Source: Rhizobium sp. CSW-27 (GTDB taxonomy: Bacteria > Pseudomonadota > Alphaproteobacteria > Rhizobiales > Rhizobiaceae). Taken from it: 64,000 bases of DNA. A program made the translations under genes and the position numbers. The notes beneath the pieces are model-generated. The model searched no databases, was not told where the DNA came from, and was given only the letters and a program-made list of their open reading frames with translations. Positions 19,306 through 27,148 of this stretch are shown here, in pieces. The stretch is taken from the NCBI RefSeq assembly GCF_018760785.1, contig NZ_JAHHZO010000010.1, positions 124,001-188,000 on the forward strand, given 5' to 3'. Numbering within the stretch: the stretch's first letter is position 1; each line of letters opens with the position of its first letter.

Positions 19306-19743
19306 ATGAGAAAATGCAACCACTCGTTAGAAAGAGAAAAGATCCTGGCGCATGCGATCAATCCGGTGGCGACGGAATTACGGCTCCTCGATGCGGGGGA
19401 CCTGATTTCGCTCCTGCGGCTCGAGCGCTATGGCAGCATCGCGGATCTGGTATCCTCGGCCGCTGAACTCTATTTTCATCCGGGCACCGTCAACTTCGGT
19501 GCGGGCGGCGAATACCGCCTCGAATGGAACGGGCCGCCGCAGATCGTCCTCGACCTGGAAATCAAGCCGCGCGGTGTTTCCGTCTACGCCCGCCTGACCC
19601 TGACCGACCAGACGGCCGGCATCGAGATCGATCACATCAGCTTCCAGACGCCCTCCGACGACCCGCAGGAAAACACCGCCTTCCTGTCGCGCAGCCTGCA
19701 TGACGCACGCTTCGTCCGCCAGCCCGACACGCTCGCCGGCTGA
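19306..19743 (+). CDS. conserved unknown protein downstream of flhB
   Basis: I do not recognise a domain in this 145-residue protein. It appears soluble, with a helical first third and a beta-rich C-terminal half (YRLEWNGPPQIVLDLEIK and VSVYARLTL strands), and has no signal peptide. It starts 6 bases after the flhB stop, so it is probably the last gene of the motA-flhB operon, and ends 30 bases from the convergent visR. The ribosome site is weak, so translation may depend on flhB. Confidence 0.75.
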   Translation: MRKCNHSLEREKILAHAINPVATELRLLDAGDLISLLRLERYGSIADLVSSAAELYFHPGTVNFGAGGEYRLEWNGPPQIVLDLEIKPRGVSVYARLTLTDQTAGIEIDHISFQTPSDDPQENTAFLSRSLHDARFVRQPDTLAG

Positions 19744-19773
19744 CATCCAAGCTCATCGAAAGACAGACGAAGA

Positions 19774-20526
19774 TTACTGGATATACCCCAGGCGGATCGC
19801 CTTGGCGATCGCCTGGATCCGGTTGACCGAATCGAGCTTGATCGTCGCCGAGCCGAGATAGGCATTGACGGTGTGCACCGAAAGCCCCAGTTTTTCGGCG
19901 ATTTCTTCACTGATCTGGCCGTCGCCGGCCAGTTGCAGGCAGGCGATTTCGCGCTCGCTCAGGGTTTCGGAGGGCACGGCCCGGCGCTCGTCCAGCGCCA
20001 GCAGGTCCATCATGATCTGGCAGCTGCGCACATGCTGGTCGATCACCGTATCGCTGGACAGATCGAGCGCGGCACCGCTGAAGGCGACATAGCCGTTGCC
20101 CACGGCTCCGAGCCTGACGGGAAAGGCAATGCCCGCATAGGGCATGCTGTGCAGGTTGACGTGGCGGATCAGCGGCGACGGTTCCTCGGCGACGGTATCG
20201 GTCCTGCGCGGCTCGTCCGGCCCAGGCCAGCTCATCGGCAGCAGCGACATGTCGATATGATGGATCAGCGTCTCGCCGAAGGCCTCGATCAGGGCATTGG
20301 TGTTCTCGGCGGCGGCCGCGCCCCAGTTGTCCAGTTCGCAGACGAGCTTGCGCTTGTTGGGCAGCCCGGCACCTGCGATGCGGAACACGGCGAAATGGCT
20401 CGCCCGCATGCTTTTCAGCATTCCCACGAGCTTTGGGAAGATATCCGAGCGGCTGGCTGCGCGCTGAACGCGAAGATACTGCATTCCCGCCTCCGGCTCT
20501 CCTCCCGTTGTTCGCGAGTAGCCCAT
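19774..20526 (-). CDS. visR: LuxR-type transcriptional activator of motility VisR
   Basis: VisN and VisR together form the master activator of the flagellar and chemotaxis regulon in rhizobia, acting through the regulator Rem. The 250-residue product has an N-terminal ligand-binding-like domain (~20-180) and a C-terminal GerE/LuxR helix-turn-helix (~185-250, LSEREIACLQLAGDGQISEE, then LGLSVHTVNAYLGSA). It is 10 bases after visN, in the order known from Sinorhizobium. No effector is known. Confidence 0.9.
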   Translation of the reverse strand: MGYSRTTGGEPEAGMQYLRVQRAASRSDIFPKLVGMLKSMRASHFAVFRIAGAGLPNKRKLVCELDNWGAAAAENTNALIEAFGETLIHHIDMSLLPMSWPGPDEPRRTDTVAEEPSPLIRHVNLHSMPYAGIAFPVRLGAVGNGYVAFSGAALDLSSDTVIDQHVRSCQIMMDLLALDERRAVPSETLSEREIACLQLAGDGQISEEIAEKLGLSVHTVNAYLGSATIKLDSVNRIQAIAKAIRLGYIQ

Positions 20527-20536
20527 TCAGCCTTCC

Positions 20537-21274
20537 CTAGACAAGGTTGTTGCGTACGGCATAGGCAATCGCCTCCGAGCGCGTCTTGGTCGCGGTCTTG
20601 CGCATGACGCTGGTGATATAGTTGTTGATGGTGTTGCGCGAGATGCCGAGGATGACGGCGATCTCGTCGCTGGTCTTGCCCTCGGCGATCCAGAACAGGC
20701 ATTCCAGTTCGCGGTCGGTCAGTTCGAAATCACGCTCGATGCGGGCATTCTGCGTGTCGCCGAGGCTGAGGGCATAGCCTGCCAGCAGCCCGACCTCGCG
20801 CAGCCGGTCCTGCGACAGGATGATGCCCTCCAGAAACAGAAGCATCACCGAAAAGCGCGTGCGGCCGGCACAGAAGGTCAGCGCGCAGTACTGGCGGCTG
20901 ATATCGTCCGAGAGGCTCGGATCGTCGGGCAGCAGCGCAAATTGCGGCGTCAGCAGCGACAGACACTTCTCCACCTCGGTGGAGCGGGAATAGCCGCGCG
21001 CCAGTTCCGCGCCGAGGCGCCGCACCAGATCGAAGGGCCAGTTGGAGGCCACCACGAAATCGAGCCCCTGCTCCTGGATCAGGTCGTAGCGGGCGAGCAG
21101 GTAATGCGAGGCGCCGACATAATCGGACAGGATGCGCATGGCGGCCTGGATATTGCCGGAGGCTCCGGCAAGGGCGAGGCGCCTGAGGACCTGCTCTCGC
21201 AGCAACGTTCTTGGCGGACTGGCCTCAACGAAATGCCGTCCTTCCAATGTAGTCTCTGCGCTCCGCAACTCCAT
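20537..21274 (-). CDS. visN: LuxR-type transcriptional activator of motility VisN
   Basis: Partner of VisR in the heteromeric master regulator of motility. The 245-residue product has an N-terminal sensory domain and a C-terminal LuxR helix-turn-helix (~180-245, LTDRELECLFWIAEGKTSDE, then LGISRNTINNYITSVM). The ATG has GGGAG about 9 bases upstream. The gene has its own 297-base upstream region, so visNR is probably transcribed separately from fliF, which ends in a terminator. Confidence 0.9.
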   Translation of the reverse strand: MELRSAETTLEGRHFVEASPPRTLLREQVLRRLALAGASGNIQAAMRILSDYVGASHYLLARYDLIQEQGLDFVVASNWPFDLVRRLGAELARGYSRSTEVEKCLSLLTPQFALLPDDPSLSDDISRQYCALTFCAGRTRFSVMLLFLEGIILSQDRLREVGLLAGYALSLGDTQNARIERDFELTDRELECLFWIAEGKTSDEIAVILGISRNTINNYITSVMRKTATKTRSEAIAYAVRNNLV

Positions 21275-21571
21275 TCCGCATCAACTCCCTTCGAGGGAAA
21301 AACTCGCTACGCGCATGTCACATCTGCACGACAACGTCATTCACGCCCATCGATCCGATTCCGTTGTTCGCATGTTTTCAAAGGCCCACCCGAATCATGG
21401 CCATTTTAGGAACCTGCCACGGAATTGCCATAACGCGTTTCGGTTTTCCTAAGAAGCTTGGTAACATGTGCACCTTCACATGCAATCATACGTTACGGGA
21501 TAAGTCTAATATAAGCAAAAGGCCGGCAATGCCGGCCCCTGTCATCACGAAAACGTGATCGTCGATCCTGT
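21275..21571 (-). promoter_or_regulatory. visN upstream region
   Basis: This 297-base stretch is clearly AT-richer than its surroundings (21300-21520) and holds the visN promoter on the minus strand, but I cannot pick a single -35/-10 pair. It also contains the imperfect dyad ACATGTGCAC/TTCACATG near 21464-21483 and, at its right end, the fliF terminator. Confidence 0.45.
21517..21540 (-). terminator. rho-independent terminator of the chemotaxis-fliF operon
   Basis: On the minus strand a 7-bp GC stem (GGCCGGC, loop att, GCCGGCC; 21521-21537) is followed at once by TTTT. It lies 31 bases beyond the fliF stop and separates the che-fliF transcript from visNR. Confidence 0.8.
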
Positions 21572-23254
21572 TCAGGCCGCCCGGTCCACAGCCCACTTGC
21601 GCAGGATCTTGGCGGCGCGTTCCTCGCTGATTTCCACCATGCGGGCCAGCCGCTTCTCCGGGCCTTCCTTCACGCGGCGGTTGAAACCGCCATTCGGATC
21701 GTCCTCGGCGCCGAACAGGTCGGACGAGCCGTCGAAGCCGAAATCCGAGCCGAAGCCGTCCATGAGGGCCGGGCTTGCGCCGCCTGGCGAGAAGTCCGGC
21801 AGTTCGAGGCCGGCACTCTCGGTGGCCGTCTCGCCGGCGACCGGGGCAGCCCCGCCGACGCTGCGCACCACCGGACGGATGCCGAGCCAGACGACCAGGA
21901 AGGCAACCGCGACGAAGGCGAGCGAATTGATGATGCCGCCCATGTTGCGCATCAGGATCTCTGAGAAGCCGGGGCCTGCGGCCGCCTCATCGAGAAGCTG
22001 GGTTTCCAGGAAGTCCATCGCCGTGACGGTGACCACGTCGCCGCGCGCCGGATCAATGCCTGCGGCCGTTGCCACGATCTTCTGCATCTCGGCGAGATAG
22101 GCGTCGATCTTGGCCTGGTCGGCCGGCTCGCCGACCATCTTGGCGATGCGCCCGCGATTGACCACGACGGCGACCGACAGTTTCTCGATCTTGTAGCCGT
22201 TGCGGGTGGTGGCGGTGGTCTTCTGGTTGATCTCGTAGTTGGTCTGCTCTTCCTTCTTGTCCGACTGGTCGGAGGATTCCGGTCCGTTGGCACCACCGGG
22301 CTGGGGGGCTGCCTGCGGAATGTTCTGCTCCACCGTTGCGGCCGAATCCGACTGGCGCTGCTGCGATTTCTGCACCTCCTTCGTCACTTTCACCGAACGT
22401 TCCACGCGCGATTCCGGATCGTAGACGACCTCCTGCACCTGCTGGGTGTCGAGGTTGAGCAGAGCCGTGGCACTGGCGCGGAAATTGTCCATGCCGAGGA
22501 AGGGAGCGAGCGCCTTGTCGATATTGCTTTCGAGTTCCTGCTGGACGGACTGCACGACATTCAGCGAGCGGCTGGCGGAACTGTTGCCCGCCTCGTCGCC
22601 GGCGGCGAGCAGCTGCCCGGTCGAATCGAGAATCGTCACATCGTCCACCTCGAGGCCCGGCACGGCGGCGGCCACCAGATGGCGGATGGAGGTGGCGGCC
22701 TTGCGGCCGGTGTCGTTGCCGGCGCGGATCATCACCGAGGCCGTCGGCTTCTGGCCGGCGCGCCGGAAATTGCCGACATCCGGCATCACGATATGGACGC
22801 GGGCGGCCGATACGCCGCTGATCTGCTGGATGGAGCGGGAAATCTCGCCTTCCAGGGCGCGCACGCGCGTCACTTCCTGCATGAAGGAGGTCAGGCCGAG
22901 CGAGCCGACATTGTCGAAGAGTTCATAGCCGGCATTGCTGCTGCTCGGCAGGCCGCGCTCGGCAAGCAGCAGCCTGGCCTTGCTGGTCATCCCGACCGGC
23001 ACCTGAATGCTCGACCCGTCCTGCCCGACTTCGAAATTGATGCCCGCTTCGGCAAGCGCCACGCTGACCTGGTTCAGATCCGAGGGCTCCAGCCCCACAT
23101 ACAGCGCTTCATAGGATGGCTTGTTGACGAACAGTGCCGCCGCGATCACGATCGCCATGGACAAGACACTGACACCGGCCAGCGTCAGCAGCTTGGTCTG
23201 CCCCAGCGATCCCAAATTCTTAAAGATTTGTGTGAATTGAGCTAACAGATTCAT
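21572..23254 (-). CDS. fliF: flagellar MS-ring protein FliF
   Basis: MS-ring subunit in the inner membrane. The 560-residue product has an N-terminal membrane helix (~22-43), the ring-building periplasmic region with YVGLEPSDLNQV and PSVMI-type segments, a Gln/Pro/Ser-rich loop (~300-345), a second membrane helix (~440-462), and a C-terminal FliG-binding tail EISEERAAKILRKWAVD. Residues ~482-524 are rich in Asp, Phe, Gly and Ser with GSDFGFDG, echoing the repeat in FliN. It lies 125 bases after cheT and may have its own promoter. Confidence 0.97.
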   Translation of the reverse strand: MNLLAQFTQIFKNLGSLGQTKLLTLAGVSVLSMAIVIAAALFVNKPSYEALYVGLEPSDLNQVSVALAEAGINFEVGQDGSSIQVPVGMTSKARLLLAERGLPSSSNAGYELFDNVGSLGLTSFMQEVTRVRALEGEISRSIQQISGVSAARVHIVMPDVGNFRRAGQKPTASVMIRAGNDTGRKAATSIRHLVAAAVPGLEVDDVTILDSTGQLLAAGDEAGNSSASRSLNVVQSVQQELESNIDKALAPFLGMDNFRASATALLNLDTQQVQEVVYDPESRVERSVKVTKEVQKSQQRQSDSAATVEQNIPQAAPQPGGANGPESSDQSDKKEEQTNYEINQKTTATTRNGYKIEKLSVAVVVNRGRIAKMVGEPADQAKIDAYLAEMQKIVATAAGIDPARGDVVTVTAMDFLETQLLDEAAAGPGFSEILMRNMGGIINSLAFVAVAFLVVWLGIRPVVRSVGGAAPVAGETATESAGLELPDFSPGGASPALMDGFGSDFGFDGSSDLFGAEDDPNGGFNRRVKEGPEKRLARMVEISEERAAKILRKWAVDRAA

Positions 23255-23379
23255 TCTGTTCCCGCACCGTCAAAAAGGATTAAAGAGCCCTTTGCCCAGC
23301 CGCAACATAAGGAGCGAAGCTTGTGCGAGCATTTCGCTGCGGCGGTTTGACGGTGTTTGCCCGAAGCCGGTGACCGGCG

Positions 23380-23769
23380 TCAGAACAGATCGAAGTCCCC
23401 GGCGGTCTTGCTGAGCGGCTGCGAATGGCCGTGGCGCAGCCCCTGGCTCAGCGCCTTGTGCATGTCGGCCAGCTTGACGAGGCTGAGGGCCGTCGACACA
23501 TCGACGGTCCATTCGTCGGGGATCGTGCTGGTGATCGTGTCAATGTATTCGGCCAGACCGCGCGTCTTCTGCACGGCCAGGTCGATCCCCTGCAGCACCT
23601 TCATGCTGTCGGGCGACTGCAGCACCGCCGCGCCGCCGACCTCCAGAAGTTGCGGCTCCACCCGTTCGATCAGATAGGCCACGTCGTGCAGTTCCGAGAC
23701 GATCCGCATCAGCACGTCGGGGAGCTTTTCGTCGAGCAAGCCGGGTGGCTTCGAATAGATATCGGTCAT
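23380..23769 (-). CDS. cheT: chemotaxis protein CheT
   Basis: A small chemotaxis protein at the end of rhizobial che operons, formerly called orf10 and reported in Sinorhizobium as CheT, with a role in signal termination and adaptation. The ATG reading MTDIYSKPPG gives 129 helical residues; the same frame is open upstream but overlaps cheD out of register. DLAVQ in the central helix fits the D-x-x-x-Q pattern of CheZ-like CheY phosphatases, so a phosphatase role is plausible. It starts 11 bases after cheD. Confidence 0.8.
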   Translation of the reverse strand: MTDIYSKPPGLLDEKLPDVLMRIVSELHDVAYLIERVEPQLLEVGGAAVLQSPDSMKVLQGIDLAVQKTRGLAEYIDTITSTIPDEWTVDVSTALSLVKLADMHKALSQGLRHGHSQPLSKTAGDFDLF

Positions 23770-23780
23770 TGCTTCCTCGA

Positions 23781-24335
23781 TCAGAAAAACTCGATTGAAC
23801 TCTCGACGGGCTTTGCCGGACGCGCGGGACGCTGTTCCAGCGCCACCGTCTTCTGCGTTTCGGCGCCGGTCAGGGGATAGGTGCGCGCCCGTCCGCTTGC
23901 CGGCCAGTATTCCAGCTTCCGACCGAATTCCCCGCCCACGGAGGAACCGACGATCTTGATGCCTTCGTCGCGCAGGAACTGCGTGGCGAAGGCCGAGTTC
24001 TGCTCGCCCACATTGGAGAAGCTCGCAATGGTCTTCGCGCCTCCGAAGATCTTGGCTTCCAGACGCTCGCGCCGCCCGCCTCGCTTCAGGATGCCGTTGA
24101 TCAGAAGTTCCATCAGGTGGACGCCGTACCGGGACATGTCCCCGCCCGACATTCCTCCGGGACCGGTTCCCGGCAGGAGGAAGTGGTTCATCCCACCCAC
24201 TCCGGCCACCGGATCCCTCAGGCACGCAGCCACGCAGGAGCCCAGGATCGTCGTGATGACGGCATTGGGTTCATCCGTTACCTTATATTCGCCCTGGATA
24301 ATATTTATCCGCTTGGCTGCGGCCATTTCATTCAT
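23781..24335 (-). CDS. cheD: chemoreceptor glutamine deamidase CheD
   Basis: CheD deamidates glutamines in chemoreceptors and so tunes adaptation. The 184-residue product shows the catalytic Cys34 in [10 protein letters not shown] and His51 in GGMNHFLLP, plus the family segment KIFGGAKTI. The C-terminal ~30 residues are a Pro/Ala tail. The start overlaps the cheY2 stop (ATGA), so both are translated together. Confidence 0.95.
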   Translation of the reverse strand: MNEMAAAKRINIIQGEYKVTDEPNAVITTILGSCVAACLRDPVAGVGGMNHFLLPGTGPGGMSGGDMSRYGVHLMELLINGILKRGGRRERLEAKIFGGAKTIASFSNVGEQNSAFATQFLRDEGIKIVGSSVGGEFGRKLEYWPASGRARTYPLTGAETQKTVALEQRPARPAKPVESSIEFF

Positions 24336-24721
24336 TTAAGCGCTCCGAACACTGCCTCGATGGCAGCTTTCATCTTTTCGATCGTGAATGGCTTTGCGAG
24401 CACGTTGTTCGCGCCCAGTTGCGCCGCCTTCTGCACCAGCGCACGGTCGCCCTGGGCGGTGAGGATGATGAAGGCGGCCTTTTTGGTGGCCGGGTTGGTG
24501 CGCACCGCCTGAAGAAGGCCCAGTCCGTCCATCTTCGGCATGTTGAAGTCGGAGATCACCAGATGATGCGGCTGCTCGGCCATGATCTTCATGCCCTGCT
24601 CGCCATCGCCTGCGGCCGTGATCTGCTTGAACCCGAGCTGCGTCAGGGCGTCGCTGAGCAGCAACCGGCTCGTCACCTGATCATCCACGATCAGAACTTT
24701 GATTTTTTCAGCGAGAGACAT
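24332..24721 (-). CDS. cheY2: chemotaxis response regulator CheY2
   Basis: Single-domain receiver that carries the signal to the motor; in Sinorhizobium CheY2 is the main motor-binding form. The 129 residues hold the acidic pair DD (13-14), the phospho-acceptor Asp58 in [11 protein letters not shown], the Thr in ILTAQGD and the Lys in LAKPFT. It begins directly before the cheB stop codon with no gap. Confidence 0.95.
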   Translation of the reverse strand: MSLAEKIKVLIVDDQVTSRLLLSDALTQLGFKQITAAGDGEQGMKIMAEQPHHLVISDFNMPKMDGLGLLQAVRTNPATKKAAFIILTAQGDRALVQKAAQLGANNVLAKPFTIEKMKAAIEAVFGALK

Positions 24722-25762
24722 TTATTCGGTACCTTCTTTTCGGGCAGCGGTTAATTTCAAGATTTCTTCTCCGATCGCACCGAGCGGCAACTGCTGCTCG
24801 ACGGCTCCTATGTCATGCGCGACCCGGGGCATGCCGTAGACGACGCATGTCTTTTCGTTCTGCCCAATGGTGCGCGCGCCCGCATTGCGCATCTTGAGCA
24901 GGCCCGAGGCGCCGTCCCGGCCCATGCCGGTCAGGATCACCCCGACAGCATTCCGACCGGCCAGGTCCGCCACCGATTCGAACAGGACGTCCACCGAAGG
25001 TCGGTGCCCGTTGACGGGATCGCGTTCGACGAGCCGGCAGCTTGGCGCGGAGGGATTGACGATCTGAAGGTGCCGTTCGCCACCGGGTGCCAGGTAGATC
25101 TTGCCGATCTCCAGCCTTGCACCATCGGTCGCTTCCTGCACCACAGGAGCGCAGATACGATTAAGCCTTTCTGCGAAACTTTTCGTAAACGTGGGCGGCA
25201 TGTGCTGCGTAATGACAGTCGGTGGGCAGTTTCTGGGGAATTTCTGCAACACCGCGATCAGCGCCTCCACGCCGCCCGTGGAAGAACCGATCGCCACGAC
25301 CTTGCGGCCGACGCGATACTCCGCCGTCGGGGCAAGCGCCGGCTGCGGAGCCGTGACCATGCGGCCGCGCTTGGAGCGGGCCGCGGCCTTGACCTTTTCG
25401 GCAAGATCGAAGAACGGGCGGGCATCGCCCGGCACCGGCTTGCTGACGCAATCGAAGGCACCGATTTCGAGCGCGGCCAGCGTCGCATTTGCGCCCTGAT
25501 GCGTCATGGTCGAGACCATGATCACCGGCATGGGCCGCAGGCGCATGATCTTTTCCAGAAATTCCAGCCCGTTCATGTTGGGCATCTCGATGTCGAGCGT
25601 CACCACATCCGGGTTCAGCTGCTTGATCGCGGCACGGGCCTCGTGCGCATCGCCGGCCTGGCCGACGACGCTGACTTCCGGATCCGAATTGAGAACGGCG
25701 GTGATCAGCCCGCGCATGGTGGGCGAATCATCGACAACGAGCACTCTTGCCGGCATGGTCAT
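24722..25762 (-). CDS. cheB: chemoreceptor methylesterase/glutamine deamidase CheB
   Basis: Two-domain adaptation enzyme that removes receptor methyl groups when phosphorylated. The start reading [13 protein letters not shown] gives 346 residues and an ATGA overlap with cheR. The receiver domain has Asp57 ([11 protein letters not shown]). A linker (~128-150) leads to the methylesterase domain with Ser161 in GSSTGG, His187 in TQHMPP and Asp283 in GMGRDGA, completing the catalytic triad. Confidence 0.97.
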   Translation of the reverse strand: MTMPARVLVVDDSPTMRGLITAVLNSDPEVSVVGQAGDAHEARAAIKQLNPDVVTLDIEMPNMNGLEFLEKIMRLRPMPVIMVSTMTHQGANATLAALEIGAFDCVSKPVPGDARPFFDLAEKVKAAARSKRGRMVTAPQPALAPTAEYRVGRKVVAIGSSTGGVEALIAVLQKFPRNCPPTVITQHMPPTFTKSFAERLNRICAPVVQEATDGARLEIGKIYLAPGGERHLQIVNPSAPSCRLVERDPVNGHRPSVDVLFESVADLAGRNAVGVILTGMGRDGASGLLKMRNAGARTIGQNEKTCVVYGMPRVAHDIGAVEQQLPLGAIGEEILKLTAARKEGTE

Positions 25763-26667
25763 GCAGTCCTCCCCGCGCTTTTGCCAGTATAGCGGTAGGT
25801 GGTTATCCCTATGTTGTCGAAGAGGTTCTTTGCCTCTCCCGTGACCCGTTCGGAATGGCCGATGTAGAGATGGCCCCCGACGGGAAAGAGCTGCGCGAAG
25901 CGCGACCAGATCTTCGTCTGTGTCGGCTCGTCGAAATAGATCACCACGTTGCGGCAGAAGATCACGTCGAAATTGCCCTTGAACGGCCACTGGGCCATCA
26001 GGTTCAGCTCGTTGTAGGTGATCAGCTTCTTGACGCGGTCATCGATCTGGAACTTGCGCCGGCCGCCGGCATCCACCTCGCGGAAATACTGCTTGCGCAT
26101 GGCCGGCGTCACCGTTTCCAGCGCATTCTCGTCATAGATGCCGGCCCTTGCCTGCGCCAGGATCTTGGGATCGATATCGGTGGCGAGGATGCGGAAATCG
26201 TAATCGACGGCATTCGGCAGCAGCGACATGACGGTCAGTGCGATCGAATAGGGCTCCTGCCCGTCCGAACAGGCCGCCGACCAGATGCGCACGCGCCCGC
26301 CCGCCTTTGCCCGGGCGATCAGCCCCGGCAGGACCTCGTCGCGCAGGTGATCGAAGTGATGGTTCTCCCGAAAGAAACGGGTGAAGTTCGTCGTCAGGTG
26401 CGACAGCATCTCGCGCCGTGCCTGCGCCCCTTCCGGGGAGGAAACCAGCGCACAATATTCGCGAAAGCCCCTCAGGCCCAGATTGCGGATATGCTTCGAC
26501 AGGCGCGAATAGACCAGCGACGCCTTGGTGTCGTTCAGATAGATGCCCGCATCGGAATAGATCATGGCCGCGATCTCCGTCAGATCGCGCCGGGTCAGCG
26601 GATATTCGCCGCTGGCAAGGACCTCATCCGGAGACTGTCTGCTATCGAGAACGCCGGTGGCCTTCAT
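25759..26667 (-). CDS. cheR: chemoreceptor methyltransferase CheR
   Basis: SAM-dependent methyltransferase acting on chemoreceptor glutamates. The start reading [11 protein letters not shown] (302 residues) overlaps the cheW stop (ATGA), which fixes it. The N-terminal helical domain carries NFTRFFRE. The SAM domain shows [23 protein letters not shown] and [11 protein letters not shown], all typical of CheR. There is no C-terminal TPR extension. Confidence 0.96.
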   Translation of the reverse strand: MKATGVLDSRQSPDEVLASGEYPLTRRDLTEIAAMIYSDAGIYLNDTKASLVYSRLSKHIRNLGLRGFREYCALVSSPEGAQARREMLSHLTTNFTRFFRENHHFDHLRDEVLPGLIARAKAGGRVRIWSAACSDGQEPYSIALTVMSLLPNAVDYDFRILATDIDPKILAQARAGIYDENALETVTPAMRKQYFREVDAGGRRKFQIDDRVKKLITYNELNLMAQWPFKGNFDVIFCRNVVIYFDEPTQTKIWSRFAQLFPVGGHLYIGHSERVTGEAKNLFDNIGITTYRYTGKSAGRTA

Positions 26668-27131
26668 GCTACTTCGCTTTCGGTATCGGGGAAGAGCGCA
26701 TCCAGCTCGATCAGGCAGATCATCCGCTTGTCGATCGCAAGGATGCCACGGGCATACTGCTTCTCCAGGTCGGACGACACTTCCGGAACAGGTTGAATGT
26801 TTTCGTCGGTGACGGTGAGGATGTCGGATACCGCTTCCACGAGAAGCCCTACGACACGGTTCTTGACCTGCGCCACGATGATGACGTGGCGCGGGGTCGG
26901 TTCGGCACGGCGCATTCCAAGGCGGGCAGACAGGTCGATGATCGGCAGTACGGCGCCGCGGAGGTTGATCACCCCCATCACATAGGACGGTGAATGGGGA
27001 AGCCCGGTGGCTTTCGTCCAACCGCGGATTTCCCTGACCGACATGATGTTGACGCAAAATTCCTGGTCTCCGATCCGGAAGGCAATGAGCTCCCGGCTTC
27101 CCTGAGCAAGATTTTTCACGGCGTACGACAT
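26664..27131 (-). CDS. cheW: chemotaxis coupling protein CheW
   Basis: Adaptor linking receptors to CheA. The 155-residue product has the CheW fold, with IAFRIGDQEFCVNIMSVREI, LPHSPSYVMGVINLRGAVLP and the C-terminal RGILAIDKRMICLIELDAL. It lies 17 bases after cheA. A paralogue is encoded at 59898. Confidence 0.96.
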   Translation of the reverse strand: MSYAVKNLAQGSRELIAFRIGDQEFCVNIMSVREIRGWTKATGLPHSPSYVMGVINLRGAVLPIIDLSARLGMRRAEPTPRHVIIVAQVKNRVVGLLVEAVSDILTVTDENIQPVPEVSSDLEKQYARGILAIDKRMICLIELDALFPDTESEVA

Positions 27132-27148
27132 ACTCTACAACCCGTCAC

